Below, in pieces: positions 28,530 through 39,452 of a stretch of 64,000 nt of DNA. The position numbers were made by a program, and so were the translations under genes. The stretch lies in assembly GCA_009693865.1 (NCBI GenBank), contig SHWL01000006.1, positions 1 to 64,000 of the forward strand, written 5' to 3'. The DNA comes from Acetobacteraceae bacterium (GTDB taxonomy: Bacteria > Pseudomonadota > Alphaproteobacteria > Acetobacterales > Acetobacteraceae). The first letter of the stretch is position 1; each line of letters opens with the position of its first letter. The notes beneath the pieces are model-generated. The model was not told where the DNA came from and ran no database searches. It saw only the letters and a list, made by a program, of their open reading frames with translations.

Positions 28530-29642
28530 ATGAACGTTCAGGTCACCCAGCGTCCGCTGCCCCTCGCCGCCAACTTGTCCAAACTGGCGACGGCCGACTG
28601 CGACATCCATCCGCAGCGCAGCACCGACAAAGCGCTGCATCCCTATCTGGAAAAGCGGTGGCTGGAACACATGCAAATGTTTGGGGCGCGGCCCCGGCAG
28701 GCATATCAGAAAGGACCGGCCTATCCGAAGGGGCAGCCCAATGCCTCCCGCCGCGATGCCTATCCCCCCGAGGGCGGGCGCCAGGGCAGTTCCCTGTCCT
28801 TCCTGCGGCAACAGGTTCTCGACCAGAACAACTGCGTCCTGGGCATCCTCAACCCGACCGGGGACAACGGCCAATCGTATCAGAATCGGGAATTCGGTGC
28901 CGCCGTCTGCCACGCCATGAACGAATGGGTGCTGCATGAGTGGCTGGAGCCGGAACCACGGCTGAAGGGCTCCATCGTCGTCCCCTATGAAGACGCGGAC
29001 GCCGCCGTCGCCGAGTTGGAGAAATACGCCGGAAACCCGCATTTCGCCCAGGTGCTGATGCTCAGCCGGACGAGCGAGCCGCCGGGCCAGAAGCGCTACT
29101 GGAAACTGTATGAGGCCGCCGCCGCCGCCGGCCTGCCCGTCGGTGTACATGCGTTCGGATTTGGCGGCTTTCCCGTCAGCGGCTCCGGCTGGCCGTCTTA
29201 CTACATCGAGGACATGGTGGGGCACGCCCAGTCGAGCCAGGCATTCGTGACCTCGATGGTGATTGAGGGTGTGTTCGAGCGCATCCCAAACTTCCAGCTC
29301 GTGATGATAGAGGCCGGGTTCGCCTGGCTGCCGTCGCTGTCCTGGCGCCTGGACAAAATCTGGAATCGCCTGCGGGTGGAAACGCCGCATCTAAAACGTT
29401 TGCCGTCGGAATACATCCACGAGAGCGTGTTCCTGACGACGCAGCCGATGGAAGAACCGGCGAAGCGCGAGCAGGTGCTGGATGCGATCGATTGGATCGG
29501 CTGGGATCGGCTGCTGTTCGCGACCGATTACCCGCATTGGGATTACGACGATCCCGACAAAGTGCTGCCGATGCCCCTGCCCGAGGAAAAGCGGCGCGAC
29601 TTCTTCCTCAACAACGCGAAGAAGCTGTACAAGCAAGACTAA
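28530..29642 (+). CDS. Amidohydrolase family protein (paralog of 25513..26574)
   Basis: ATADCDIHPQRSTDKALHPYLEKRWLEH...FAQVLMLSRTSEPPGQKRYWKLYEAAAAAGLPVGVHAFGFGG...FAWLPSLSWRLDKIWNRLR...LLFATDYPHWDYDDPDKVLP. Confidence 0.92.
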   Translation: MNVQVTQRPLPLAANLSKLATADCDIHPQRSTDKALHPYLEKRWLEHMQMFGARPRQAYQKGPAYPKGQPNASRRDAYPPEGGRQGSSLSFLRQQVLDQNNCVLGILNPTGDNGQSYQNREFGAAVCHAMNEWVLHEWLEPEPRLKGSIVVPYEDADAAVAELEKYAGNPHFAQVLMLSRTSEPPGQKRYWKLYEAAAAAGLPVGVHAFGFGGFPVSGSGWPSYYIEDMVGHAQSSQAFVTSMVIEGVFERIPNFQLVMIEAGFAWLPSLSWRLDKIWNRLRVETPHLKRLPSEYIHESVFLTTQPMEEPAKREQVLDAIDWIGWDRLLFATDYPHWDYDDPDKVLPMPLPEEKRRDFFLNNAKKLYKQD

Positions 29643-29666
29643 GGCGGGCCCCGACCGGTGCGTTGA

Positions 29667-30524
29667 GTGGCCTCGCAAGACGCAACCAGAGGAATCGCGC
29701 TGGCGGTCGCGGCATACGGGCTGTTCACACTTCACGACGCCGGCGTCAAATGGCTGGTCCAGGATCTGCCCGTCTTTCAGGTGCTGTTTGTTCGGACAGC
29801 CGTGATCCTGGCGGTATGCGTCGCGATTGGCCGCACCTCCCTGATCCTGAGGGCGATGAAAACGCCGCTACGGCGGAAACTGACATTCCGCGCGACGATC
29901 AATTTAATTGCCTGGTTGTGCTTTAATACCGCCTCACGGTCGTTACCACTGGCGCAGTGGTTGTGCCTGTATTTTTGCGCGCCCTTAATGGTGACCGTGA
30001 TGGCATGGCGTATCCTGCGCGAGAGAGTGACGCAGGCGCGCTGGATTGCCGTCACCATCGGTTTCGCCGGTGTGTTGTTCGCCTGCGATCCGTTTGGTGT
30101 CACCCCCTCGTTGGCCACGCTGCTGGTGTTGATCTCCGCCGCATTGTGGGGTTACGGCGTCATACTGATGCGGCAAATCGCGCTGCACGAAACAACTTTG
30201 CTACAGATGTTGGTGACGAACGCGATATTCGCATTGGTCACCGGCGTGTCCTGCCTGTGGTACTGGGCGCCGGTCACGTGGGAACAGACCGTATTCATGC
30301 TCGCGACCGGGGCAATCGGCGGCATCGCGCAATTCCTGGTGTTCGAGGCCGCGCGCATGACCCCCGCCTCCGTCCTCGCCACCGTCGAGTACTCAGCCCT
30401 ACCCTGGGCTTTTATTCTTGAGTATATGATTTGGCGCGATTTTCCCTCGGTTCCAATTTTCATCGGCGCGGGATTGATTATCGTCGCGGGCGCGGTCCTC
30501 GTGCGCGGCGAACGTCAGTTGTAA
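29667..30524 (+). CDS. EamA/DMT-superfamily transporter
   Basis: Multi-TM: GIALAVAAYGLFTLHDAGVKWLVQDLPVFQVLFVRTAVILAVC..., two EamA-like halves. Confidence 0.9.
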   Translation: MASQDATRGIALAVAAYGLFTLHDAGVKWLVQDLPVFQVLFVRTAVILAVCVAIGRTSLILRAMKTPLRRKLTFRATINLIAWLCFNTASRSLPLAQWLCLYFCAPLMVTVMAWRILRERVTQARWIAVTIGFAGVLFACDPFGVTPSLATLLVLISAALWGYGVILMRQIALHETTLLQMLVTNAIFALVTGVSCLWYWAPVTWEQTVFMLATGAIGGIAQFLVFEAARMTPASVLATVEYSALPWAFILEYMIWRDFPSVPIFIGAGLIIVAGAVLVRGERQL

Positions 30525-30607
30525 GCGCCGCCCGTACATGCCTCGCGAGTTGATGGACCGGAGTCCGTGTGTCAACCTGTGGAAACACACGAGGAGAGGC
30601 AAGGCAA

Positions 30608-32263
30608 ATGGCAAGCGATTACACAGTCGCCGATCTGGTCGCTGAATTCCTGGCGGCCTGCGGGGTCACGACCGCCTTCGGTATCGCCTCGGTGCATAAT
30701 ATCCCGATGCTGGACGGAATTGGGCGGCGCAACGCGATCCGCTTCATGATGGCGCGCGGCGAGTTGGGCGGCGCCCACATGGCGGACGGCTACGCGCGGG
30801 TTTCCGGCGGCCTGGGCGTGATTTTTTCCTCGACCGGACCGGGCGCGGCGAACGCCATCGGAGGCCTGATCGAGGCGCGCTTCTCAGGCTCGCCGGTGTT
30901 GCATATCACGGGCATGACGAGTTCGAAGTTCGCGGATCGCGACATGGGGACAGTGCACGATCCCATCGATCAGATCGGCATGATGCGGTCCGTCTGCAAA
31001 TCGGCATATCGCGTGCGATCCGCACACCAGGCCCTGGGCGTTTTAACACGGGCGGCGGCCGACGCGATGTCGGCGCCGCGCGGTCCGGTCAGCGTGGAAA
31101 TCCCAATAGATCTGCAACGAGTCAAGATCGACCGGCCGGCGATGCTTGATCATTTCGTTCTGCCGGTGACACCCGACCGGACGCCGTCGGATGTCGAAAT
31201 GAACGAGCTGGCCGCGCGCGTGAAATCGGCGAAACGGCCAATGCTATGGATCGGTTCCGGCGCTCGTGCCGCGAGCGCGGAGATCCACAAGCTGCTGGAC
31301 ATGGGCTTTACCGTCGTCAACAGCATCAACGGCAAAGGCATCGTTCCCGAAGACCACCCCCAGAGCCTGGGCGGTATGCACGGCAACGGCATGCCCGGAG
31401 TGCAGGAATTTTATGCGGCGTGCGATCTGATGTTGGCCGTAGGGACCCGCGTCCGGGCGCGCGAGACCGGGGACATGGCGGTCAAATTACCCTCGAATAT
31501 CGTGCATATCGATTGCGATCCGATAGCTAACGGACGGACCTATGCGGACACGTATTTCGTGTGCGGCGATGCGCGGCTGACCTTGCAGGAATTGCTCCCC
31601 CGTATCAGTGGGCAGATGGCGATCGATCCCGCGTACAAAGATGAGTTCGCGGCGCTGAAGAAGCGGGTGGTTGGAGAATTTCTCGAGACTCTGGGTGTTT
31701 ATGGAAGTTTTTCCCGGCAATTACGAGACGTACTCCCGAAGGACGCGATCTGGGTGCGCGACGTGACGCAGAACAATACCACCTGGGGCGATCGCGTGTT
31801 CCCTGTCTACAGTCCAAATCAGAGCGTGTTGCCGGTTGGCGCGGGGATCGGACAGGGACTGTGCCTGGGGCTTGGCGCCGCGGCGGCCGCGGGCGATCGG
31901 AAAACGATCGTCATGACCGGCGATGGCGGGTTCTTCCTGAACGTCGGTGAGTTGTGGACGGCGGTGCAAGAAAATCTCGACATGGTCGTGATGGTGATGA
32001 ACGATCGCGGTTATGGCGTGATCAAGCGCATCCAGGACGCGACGGCGCAGGGGCGGCGGTACTTCGCCGATCTGCAAGGCCCGGAACTTTCGAAACTGGC
32101 GGCACTGTCGGACATCCCGTATTTCAAATGCACCAGCGCGGAAACGTTCGGATCGACGGTGGCGAAGGCCCTGGCGATCAAGGGGCTGACGATGGTGGAA
32201 GTGGATATGGTCGCGGTCGGGGAGTTCCCCCCATATTATCCGTTCAATCAGCGCCTTGGGTGA
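30608..32263 (+). CDS. Thiamine-pyrophosphate-dependent enzyme (acetolactate synthase-like)
   Basis: TVADLVAEFLAACGVTTAFGIASVHNIPMLDGI...GELGGAHMADGYARVSGGLGVIFSSTGPGAANAIGGLIEA...MTGDGGFFLNVGELWTAVQENLDMVVMVMNDRGYGVIK. Confidence 0.94.
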   Translation: MASDYTVADLVAEFLAACGVTTAFGIASVHNIPMLDGIGRRNAIRFMMARGELGGAHMADGYARVSGGLGVIFSSTGPGAANAIGGLIEARFSGSPVLHITGMTSSKFADRDMGTVHDPIDQIGMMRSVCKSAYRVRSAHQALGVLTRAAADAMSAPRGPVSVEIPIDLQRVKIDRPAMLDHFVLPVTPDRTPSDVEMNELAARVKSAKRPMLWIGSGARAASAEIHKLLDMGFTVVNSINGKGIVPEDHPQSLGGMHGNGMPGVQEFYAACDLMLAVGTRVRARETGDMAVKLPSNIVHIDCDPIANGRTYADTYFVCGDARLTLQELLPRISGQMAIDPAYKDEFAALKKRVVGEFLETLGVYGSFSRQLRDVLPKDAIWVRDVTQNNTTWGDRVFPVYSPNQSVLPVGAGIGQGLCLGLGAAAAAGDRKTIVMTGDGGFFLNVGELWTAVQENLDMVVMVMNDRGYGVIKRIQDATAQGRRYFADLQGPELSKLAALSDIPYFKCTSAETFGSTVAKALAIKGLTMVEVDMVAVGEFPPYYPFNQRLG

Positions 32264-32369
32264 CACGAATGATTGCACCCGGCCTGGAATCCTCAGGGCG
32301 CGTTTCCGTCCTTCCGATCGAACTGACGAACGGAACATAACCGGTCACGCGCGCGAAGGGAGAGGCCTG

Positions 32370-32819
32370 TTGAAATCACGCCATGGGCTGTCAATCCGAG
32401 CCGCCACCAGCGCCGACGCTTCTGGGCTGTCCGAATTGCTGACCGCGGCCGGTCACGCGACATCGCCTATCGCCCTGGCGGAGCGGTTGGACGCAATGCG
32501 TCAGGAACCAGGCGCGGCCCTGATCGCGGTCGCGTGGGGACCACCGAGCGGTCTGGTCGTGTTGCACTGGTATCGAACGCCTTTCGCCGCCAGACCCACC
32601 GCCCAAATCACGACCTTGCTGGTCGGCCCGGACGAACGCCGAGGCGGAATTGGCCGGCTTCTGGTTAAAGCGGCGGCTCAGGCGGCGCGCGTCGCGGGCT
32701 GTGGCGACCTGGAGTTGTTGACCCCGCCGGACCAACCCGCCCTGCGCGAATTTTGCCGAGCAACTGGCTTCACCGAGGCGGGCCAAAGTTTCGTGAGGGC
32801 GCTGCGCAAGACGGGGTAG
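32370..32819 (+). CDS. GNAT-family N-acetyltransferase
   Basis: LSIRAATSADASGLSELLTAAGHATSPIALAERLDAM...AQITTLLVGPDERRGGIGRLLVKAAAQAARVAGCGDLELLT...FCRATGFTEAGQSFVR. Confidence 0.85.
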   Translation: MKSRHGLSIRAATSADASGLSELLTAAGHATSPIALAERLDAMRQEPGAALIAVAWGPPSGLVVLHWYRTPFAARPTAQITTLLVGPDERRGGIGRLLVKAAAQAARVAGCGDLELLTPPDQPALREFCRATGFTEAGQSFVRALRKTG

Positions 32820-32845
32820 CCGTTACGCACAACCATCGAGCAGGA

Positions 32846-34168
32846 TCACAGGATAAACCGGCTAAGATCGCCCCGCTTGGCCAAGGGGGCCACTTTTTCC
32901 GCGACATAAGCGGCATCTACCGAGATCGTGTCGCCCGCGCGATCCGTCGCGGTGAACGAAATATCCTCCAGCAGCCGCTCCAGCACGGTATGCAACCGGC
33001 GCGCGCCAATGTTTTCGACCCGGTCGTTGATATCGGCCGCGAGGTCCGCCAGCGCGTCCACCGCGCCGGGGGTGAAACTCAGCGAGACATTCTCGGTGCC
33101 AAGCAGCGCTGAATATTGTTTCAGCAACGAATGTTCCGGCTCCGTCAGAATGCGGCGCAGATCGTCGCGTGTCAGCGGCGCCAGTTCGACCCGGATCGGC
33201 AGCCGTCCTTGCAACTCCGGCAGCAGGTCCGACGGCTTCGCCAGATGAAACGCGCCCGACGCGATGAACAGCACGTGGTCCGTCTTCACCAGCCCGTACT
33301 TGGTGTTCACGGTCGTGCCCTCGATCAACGGCAGCAGATCGCGCTGCACGCCTTCGCGAGACACATCGGCGCCGCGAAATCCCCCCTCCGTGGACCGCGC
33401 GCAAATCTTGTCGATCTCGTCGATGAACACGATCCCGTTGTTCTCCGCGAGCGCGACCGCGTCCTTGGTCAGTTGCTCGTTGTCCAGCAACTGGTCGGCT
33501 TCCTCGGCCTCCAGCACTTTCCGCGCTGCCTCGACCGTCAGGCGGCGCTTCTGGCGCGGCCGATTGCCCATGAGGCCTTTCATCATTTCGGACAGGTTGA
33601 TGACCTGACCGGGTGGCATGCCCGGCATGTCGAACTGCCCGATCGGGGAACTGACGGCATCGGTCAGTTCGATCTCGATCTCGTTCTTCTCGAATTCACC
33701 GTCGCGCAGCCGCCGCCGCCATTTCGACCGCGTATCGGCCGTGGCGTCCTCACCGACCATGGCCGCGATCAGCCGGTCCTCGGCGTTCGCCTCGGCCTTC
33801 GCGCGCACCTCGCGGCGAGAGGCTTCTCGTAACATGTTCAGCGAGGCGTCCACCAGGTCGCGGACGATGCTTTCGACATCGCGGCCGACATAGCCAACCT
33901 CGGTGAACTTCGTCGCCTCCACCTTCAGAAACGGCGCCTGCGCCAGCTTCGCCAGGCGCCGCGCGATTTCCGTCTTGCCGCAGCCCGTCGGGCCGATCAT
34001 CAGGATGTTTTTCGGAACCACCTCTTCGCGCATCGCCTCCGGCAGATGTTGGCGCCGCCAACGGTTGCGCAGCGCGATCGCGACGGCGCGCTTGGCGTCG
34101 TTCTGGCCGACGATGAATCGATCCAGTTCCGAAACTATCTCCCGCGGCGTGTAAGTCGGGATCTCCAT
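32846..34168 (-). CDS. hslU: ATP-dependent protease ATPase subunit HslU
   Basis: [42 protein letters not shown]...[54 protein letters not shown]...[11 protein letters not shown]. Confidence 0.98.
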   Translation of the reverse strand: MEIPTYTPREIVSELDRFIVGQNDAKRAVAIALRNRWRRQHLPEAMREEVVPKNILMIGPTGCGKTEIARRLAKLAQAPFLKVEATKFTEVGYVGRDVESIVRDLVDASLNMLREASRREVRAKAEANAEDRLIAAMVGEDATADTRSKWRRRLRDGEFEKNEIEIELTDAVSSPIGQFDMPGMPPGQVINLSEMMKGLMGNRPRQKRRLTVEAARKVLEAEEADQLLDNEQLTKDAVALAENNGIVFIDEIDKICARSTEGGFRGADVSREGVQRDLLPLIEGTTVNTKYGLVKTDHVLFIASGAFHLAKPSDLLPELQGRLPIRVELAPLTRDDLRRILTEPEHSLLKQYSALLGTENVSLSFTPGAVDALADLAADINDRVENIGARRLHTVLERLLEDISFTATDRAGDTISVDAAYVAEKVAPLAKRGDLSRFIL

Positions 34169-34740
34169 CAGATCGACTCCACGATGATGTTGCCGTTCGT
34201 ATAAACGCAAATCTCCGAAGCGATCTTCATCGCGCGGCGGGCGATATCCTCGGCGGACAATCCGTCGATCGCCATCAGCGCGCGGGCCGCGGCCAAGGCG
34301 TAGTTGCCGCCGGAGCCGATGGCGATGACGCCATCCTCCGGTTCCAGCACGTCGCCGTTGCCGGTCAGGGTGAAGCTCCGGTCCTTGTCGGCGACGGCCA
34401 TCATCGCTTCCAACCGGCGAAGGTAGCGGTCGGTTCGCCAGTCCTTGGCGAGTTCCACGCAGGCGCGTTCCAACTGGTTGGGGAAGCGCTCCAGCTTGGT
34501 TTCCAACCGTTCCAGCAGGGTGAAGGCGTCGGCCGTGGCGCCGGCGAAACCCGCGATGACGTGGCCGTCCCCGTGGGTACCGGCGCCGATCCGCCGGACC
34601 TTGCGCGCATTCCCTTTGACGATGGTCTGACCGAGGCTGACCTGGCCGTCGCCCGCCATCGTGACGCGTCCATCCCGCCTGACGCACAGGATAGTGGTGC
34701 CGTGCCACCCGATCGGGTCGGCGGCGGCGAGTGTCATGTT
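34168..34740 (-). CDS. hslV: ATP-dependent protease peptidase subunit HslV
   Basis: [39 protein letters not shown]...[55 protein letters not shown]. Confidence 0.98.
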   Translation of the reverse strand, partial: NMTLAAADPIGWHGTTILCVRRDGRVTMAGDGQVSLGQTIVKGNARKVRRIGAGTHGDGHVIAGFAGATADAFTLLERLETKLERFPNQLERACVELAKDWRTDRYLRRLEAMMAVADKDRSFTLTGNGDVLEPEDGVIAIGSGGNYALAAARALMAIDGLSAEDIARRAMKIASEICVYTNGNIIVESI

Positions 34741-34873
34741 CTGCATGGGGGCACCAGATGGCCGCTTGCGGGCCGCTCCGCAAGACCGGGCCGTCGTGGA
34801 GGTGCCCAGGCGAGGCGGCCGCTTTCCGCGGCCTCCCGCGGGATGTCGCCCCGCCGCGCGCGCCGGAGAAGGT

Positions 34874-35599
34874 TCAGCCGGCTTCGGCCTCGGGAGACGG
34901 GGCGAAGGGCAGCGGCGAGGCTTCGGTGATCATGCTGATCTTGCCGCTGAGTTGACCGCCCTCCTCGACCTGCAGGCGCCGGCAACGCGCCTCGCCGATC
35001 ACCTGGCCGGTCCCGCGCAGCACAAGGCTGCCGCGCACGGTCAAAATGCCGTCCATCAGACCGGAAATCTCCGCGTCCTCCACCTCCACCTGGCCCTTCA
35101 ACACTCCACCGGGCGCGATCTGCAGCTCGGCGGCATTGAGCGACGAGGCCTCGACGGTGCCCTCGACGACCAGGCGTTCCGCGTCCTGGATGGTGCCTTG
35201 CACGCTGATGCCGCGGCCAACGACCAGCGTCCGGCGCTCGCCCGCCTGGGGTGGCATCCGAGCCGGCGCCATGGGCGCGCGCGCCATGCCCAGAGGCGCG
35301 GTGGGGGCGGGCGGTGTTGGTTGCAACGGCGGACGGGACATGAAACTGGGTTCCTTGGGCTGCGGCGGCGTCACGGCCGCCGGTGACGGTTGCGGGGCGG
35401 ATGGAGCGGTGGGGATCGAGGGAATGCCAATCGAGGGGAAAGTCCCGGCCGAGGCCGCGGGCACCGCCGTCCGGGCAGCAAAAATCCCCCTTGCCTTGGT
35501 GGGGGACTCGATCGGAAGTTCGGGCGCGGCCGAGATCATGTGGCCCCGCGGGGCGGGCGAGGGCGTTGGCGGAGCTTCGGGTTTGCGGCGTTTGAACAC
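34874..35599 (-). CDS. Bactofilin-family polymer-forming cytoskeletal protein
   Basis: Pro-rich N-terminus then [101 protein letters not shown]. Confidence 0.93.
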   Translation of the reverse strand: MFKRRKPEAPPTPSPAPRGHMISAAPELPIESPTKARGIFAARTAVPAASAGTFPSIGIPSIPTAPSAPQPSPAAVTPPQPKEPSFMSRPPLQPTPPAPTAPLGMARAPMAPARMPPQAGERRTLVVGRGISVQGTIQDAERLVVEGTVEASSLNAAELQIAPGGVLKGQVEVEDAEISGLMDGILTVRGSLVLRGTGQVIGEARCRRLQVEEGGQLSGKISMITEASPLPFAPSPEAEAG

Positions 35600-35699
35600 T
35601 GTGACCCCATCTGCCTGACGGCAAAGCGAATGGCGGCAAGTAACACGCGGCCGCGTGAGTTCACAACCGGTCCGCGCATTGACGTGGCGGCCGGTCCGG

Positions 35700-36632
35700 C
35701 TAATCGAACAGCGAACTGACCGAGGACTCGTCGCTGATCCGCCGCATCGCCTCGGCCAACAGGGGCGCGATGGTGAGTTGCCTGATGTTGCCCGCCTGCT
35801 CCACCTCTGCCGTCGCCTGGATCGAGTCGGTGATCGTCATCATCTCCAGCGGCGCTTCGAGGACCCGGGCGACCGCGCCGCCGGACAGTACGCCATGTGT
35901 GACATAAGCCCCCGCCGAGCGCGCGCCATGCTTCATCAATGCGAAAGCGGCGTTGCAATGCGTGCCTCCGGAGTCGACGATGTCGTCGATCAGCACGCAA
36001 TCGCGGCCCTCCACGTCGCCGATCACGTTCATGACCTCGGAGTGGCCGGCGCGTTCCCGGCGCTTGTCGATGATCGCCAGGTCGCAGTTCAACCGGCTGG
36101 CGATCGCGCGGGCGCGCACCACGCCGCCGACGTCGGGTGAGACGATCATGATGTCGCGGCCGGCGTAACGCTCCTTGATGTCGCGGGCGAACAGGGGGGC
36201 GGCGTAGAGATTGTCCACCGGGATATCGAAGAAGCCTTGGATCTGTGCCGCGTGGAGGTCCATCGTCAGCACCCGGTTGGCGCCCGCCTCGGTGATCAGG
36301 TTGGCCACCAGCTTGGCGCTGATCGGGGATCGCGACGCGGTTTTCCGGTCCTGCCGCGCATACCCGAAATACGGGATGACCGCTGTGATCCGCCGCGCCG
36401 AGGACCGCCGCAACGCGTCCAGCGTGATGAGCAATTCCATCAGGTTGTCGTTCGCCGGGAACGAGGTGGACTGCATCACGAACACGTCCTCGCCCCGGAC
36501 ATTTTCGAGGATCTCGACGAACACCTCCATATCGGCGAATCGCCGGATCTGCGCCTTGGCCAGCGGGATACCGAGACATACAGCGACCGACTCGGCGAGA
36601 GGACGATTGCTGTTGCAGGCTACAATCTTCAT
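35700..36632 (-). CDS. prs: Ribose-phosphate pyrophosphokinase
   Basis: [97 protein letters not shown]...[17 protein letters not shown]. Confidence 0.97.
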   Translation of the reverse strand: MKIVACNSNRPLAESVAVCLGIPLAKAQIRRFADMEVFVEILENVRGEDVFVMQSTSFPANDNLMELLITLDALRRSSARRITAVIPYFGYARQDRKTASRSPISAKLVANLITEAGANRVLTMDLHAAQIQGFFDIPVDNLYAAPLFARDIKERYAGRDIMIVSPDVGGVVRARAIASRLNCDLAIIDKRRERAGHSEVMNVIGDVEGRDCVLIDDIVDSGGTHCNAAFALMKHGARSAGAYVTHGVLSGGAVARVLEAPLEMMTITDSIQATAEVEQAGNIRQLTIAPLLAEAMRRISDESSVSSLFD

Positions 36633-36831
36633 GCGCGACGCCGTTTGGCTGGAGGGAAACCCGAGCAGTCCCGTGGCAGAGCCCGCTTCTAAGCAGAATT
36701 CGATCCTGGGCGCTACGGCCCGGCGCCATGTTTCCCCCAACAGTGTCCGCTGACCTGGTATCTCGCGGTTCCGTTTGCCCACCCAACCCGAACCGGCCGG
36801 CCCGCGAAGGGCAACTCTCATCATGGCGGAG

Positions 36832-37010
36832 TGCCGCTTATCTGCGGAGGGATACCGCTTAATTGCGGAAGGATGCCACTTATTTACGGAGAGGTGCCAC
36901 TTTACGGAGAGGTGTCACTTATTTACGGAGAGGTGTCACTTATCTACGGAGAGGTGCCACTTATCTACGGAGAGGTGCCACTTATTGACGGAGAGGTGCC
37001 ACTTTTTTCG
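36832..37010. repeat. 21-bp minisatellite (about 8.5 copies, one 18-bp unit), consensus TGCCACTTATYTACGGAGAGG
   Basis: Direct reading of repeated units, abutting a REP half-site CGTCATGGCCCGG. Confidence 0.95.
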
Positions 37011-37045
37011 TCATGGCCCGGCTTGACCGGGCCACCCGGAGCGGT
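37011..37045. repeat. REP single-arm copy (CGTCATGGCCCGGCTTGACCGGGCCACCC)
   Basis: Same motif as other REP arms; no inverted partner nearby. Confidence 0.7.
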
Positions 37046-37086
37046 ACGTCGTCGCGAAGCGGGACGCAAAATCCGCTCGGGCCGCG

Positions 37087-38343
37087 TCACGGCCGCGCAA
37101 GACCCTCCCCGCCGTCAGCCGACCCCGTCCGTGCGTCCACGAAAGGCACCAACACCAGAACGAATCCCGTGACTGCCGCCGAAACGACAATCAACGGTGT
37201 CAGGTGGCCAGCGAACACATGCTCGTACAAAGCCGCGCCGATCGTATCCGCCAATGGGCTCGCGAGATTGATGACCGACATCAGCGCGGCGAAAGTGAAG
37301 CCCTCGGCCCGTTTCGGGCAATGCGCGGCGGCGAGACTGAGTGTCGCGACATTCGCCACCATGCCCGCCATGCCGCTGACGAAATAAATCGCCACCGCCG
37401 AGACCGGTCCTTGCAGTCCGAGATAAGCGAGTGTGCTCAACACACCAAAAATCAGCGACAGCGTCAGCAACTTCCGGCGCGGCAGCCGCCACAACAGATA
37501 GCGGTACGACAGCCCTCCCGCGATCCAACCCAAAGCGGTGACAGCGGACAGTACACCAATAAATCCCTGGGAGAATCGCAATGTATCCGTCAGATGAAAA
37601 TACAGCGGCGTGCCAAATCCTGGGCTGAAGTAATAGCAAAACAGAAACGCCGCGATGAGCCACAAATTACGGGACCGGAACGCCGCCACCAACGCGCGCA
37701 GACCCGATCGAAAGCCCGCGCGGTCGATCGTGACACGATCCTCGGCGACCAGCCGTAACGACGGGATCACCGCCAACACCGCCGCCGCCGCGATCCATGC
37801 CGCCGCCCGCAGCGCGTTCTGGGCGGACAGAATCTCGATCAGCCAGCCGCCCGTCAGAGCGGCGGCGACCGCGGCCACGTTGAACCAAAGCCATTGCTGA
37901 TTGACGAACGAATCGCTCGCGTTGAGCCGTTGTCCGTTTTCCACCAGCAACGCGCCGCATACTGTGCTCGCGACGGCCAGCGCGACGGCGGTGACCACCA
38001 GGGACGGCACGATCTCCCCGGGCGAGGCGCGCATCCCGACCCACGCGAAGGCGCAGGACGCGGCGAGGGCGGCCAGCAGCAAATACGGCCGCCGCCGGAA
38101 CCCTCCGAGAGGAAGAAAATCCGAGATCAGGCCATAGAGCGGCTTGATCACCCAGGGTACATCCAGGACCGCGAGCGAGGCGCTGATTTGCAACGGCCCC
38201 CAGCCTTGCGTCTCCTTCAGGAAATGGCTCAGCGGTTGCCAGACGATGCCGGATTTGGCCTGGCCGATCCCCTCGACCGCGTAGACGACGGCGAAGAACA
38301 GCATCAGGCGGGCGGTGCCGGCGGGATGAGGTTGGGAGGCCAT
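37087..38343 (-). CDS. MFS transporter (BT1/folate-biopterin-like)
   Basis: VYAVEGIGQAKSGIVWQPLSHFLKETQGWGPLQISASLAVLDVPWVIKPLYGLISDFLPLGGFRRRPYLLLAALAASC..., 12 hydrophobic segments. Confidence 0.88.
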   Translation of the reverse strand: MASQPHPAGTARLMLFFAVVYAVEGIGQAKSGIVWQPLSHFLKETQGWGPLQISASLAVLDVPWVIKPLYGLISDFLPLGGFRRRPYLLLAALAASCAFAWVGMRASPGEIVPSLVVTAVALAVASTVCGALLVENGQRLNASDSFVNQQWLWFNVAAVAAALTGGWLIEILSAQNALRAAAWIAAAAVLAVIPSLRLVAEDRVTIDRAGFRSGLRALVAAFRSRNLWLIAAFLFCYYFSPGFGTPLYFHLTDTLRFSQGFIGVLSAVTALGWIAGGLSYRYLLWRLPRRKLLTLSLIFGVLSTLAYLGLQGPVSAVAIYFVSGMAGMVANVATLSLAAAHCPKRAEGFTFAALMSVINLASPLADTIGAALYEHVFAGHLTPLIVVSAAVTGFVLVLVPFVDARTGSADGGEGLARP

Positions 38344-38408
38344 GGATGCTCCCCATACGATGCCGCGGATGGTTTCGGCGACTCCCACGATATACCGTCG
38401 CGCCGAGG

Positions 38409-39302
38409 TTACTTGATCCGCGCGTTCGCCACGCCGCGTCGCCGGATCGTCGCTGCCGGTTGTCCACGCAGATGCACGTCGAAGAAATCTCGCGTTTCGG
38501 CGGCGACGTTGTCTCGCGCTTCGGACAAATAGTCGGTCCAGGCAAAATGACCAGCGCGCCGGAACACGGTCAATCGCGCCGGCGCCGTGATCCGGTCGAA
38601 GCAGCCACCGCGCCGGGTCACGGCCGGAGCAATCCCGAAATCGCGTGTCCCGGTCTGAAACGAGACCGGCGCCGTCAGTTCGCCCAAATGGCCCCATGCT
38701 TGCAAAAAGGGCGCGCAGGTCGGCGACAGCGCCGCGACGGCCTTGACACCCGGCATACGCCAGCTCGGCCATGCGCCGGCGAGACCCAGCACCGTGTAGC
38801 CGCCCAGGGAATGCCCCATGAGGCCAAGGCGCGACCAATCGATCGCACCCGCGAAGGCGGGATCGCGCCGCAACGCCTCCACCACCGCCACGATATCGTC
38901 GGCCCGGTCCCGCCAGGATGTGTCGGACCAAACATCCGGCAGGCGGAACGGACCCTCGGTCCGACCGGCGACCGTCCGCCCCGGGCAACTCGCATCGGCA
39001 TGGCGCGGGGCCACGACGAAATATCCGGCGTCCGCGAGAGCCTTGGTCAGGAACGACGATTGCGTGCCGCAGCCGCCGTAGCCGTGCGAGAACACGATGA
39101 TCGGAGCAGCCCCTCCTGGGCCGGGACGCCAGATGTTGACGTCGCGGCCACCAGCGACCAAGGCCTCGCCGGTGTCTCTGGGTGGGGCGAACCCGGCCAG
39201 GATCACATCCTCTCTGCCGCCCCCGCCGCCCAGGGGATGGGCGGTCACGGCCGGGGCCATGAACATGGCGAGGCAGAGAAGACTGAAGCTCAGGCGCCGC
39301 AT
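38409..39302 (-). CDS. Alpha/beta hydrolase (dienelactone hydrolase/PAF-acetylhydrolase-like), secreted
   Basis: Signal peptide; PIIVFSHGYGGCGTQSSFLTKALADAGYFVVAPRHADA...RLGLMGHSLGGYTVLGLAGA...GHFAWTDY. Confidence 0.88.
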   Translation of the reverse strand: MRRLSFSLLCLAMFMAPAVTAHPLGGGGGREDVILAGFAPPRDTGEALVAGGRDVNIWRPGPGGAAPIIVFSHGYGGCGTQSSFLTKALADAGYFVVAPRHADASCPGRTVAGRTEGPFRLPDVWSDTSWRDRADDIVAVVEALRRDPAFAGAIDWSRLGLMGHSLGGYTVLGLAGAWPSWRMPGVKAVAALSPTCAPFLQAWGHLGELTAPVSFQTGTRDFGIAPAVTRRGGCFDRITAPARLTVFRRAGHFAWTDYLSEARDNVAAETRDFFDVHLRGQPAATIRRRGVANARIK

Positions 39303-39452
39303 GGTTGGAGGTCTCCATGGGCGGGGACAACGGGTCCGCCGCCTGGATGCAGTTCTGGCACGGCGCGCGTGACGAACTGGCTTCGGTTCGTGCTGGCGGG
39401 TTCCCGTCGGGCCTTACGTGACAATCCGCGGAGCGGTGACAAGACGCGACCG

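Noticed and set aside
28073-28939. 288-aa plus-strand ORF overlapping the GNAT-like gene and amidohydrolase start
   Set aside because: Antisense/out-of-frame to two better-supported genes; no motif.
32846-34783. 645-aa ORF covering hslU and extending upstream
   Set aside because: Upstream part is out-of-frame translation of hslV; the true hslU start is the ATG at 34168.
36832-37010. Possible CRISPR array
   Set aside because: Units are contiguous 21-bp direct repeats without unique spacers and no cas genes are nearby.
36775-37172. Two overlapping small ORFs with heptad repeats (ERCHLST / PLIYGEV)
   Set aside because: Their repeats are explained by the 21-bp DNA period; no independent coding evidence, so treated as a DNA repeat.
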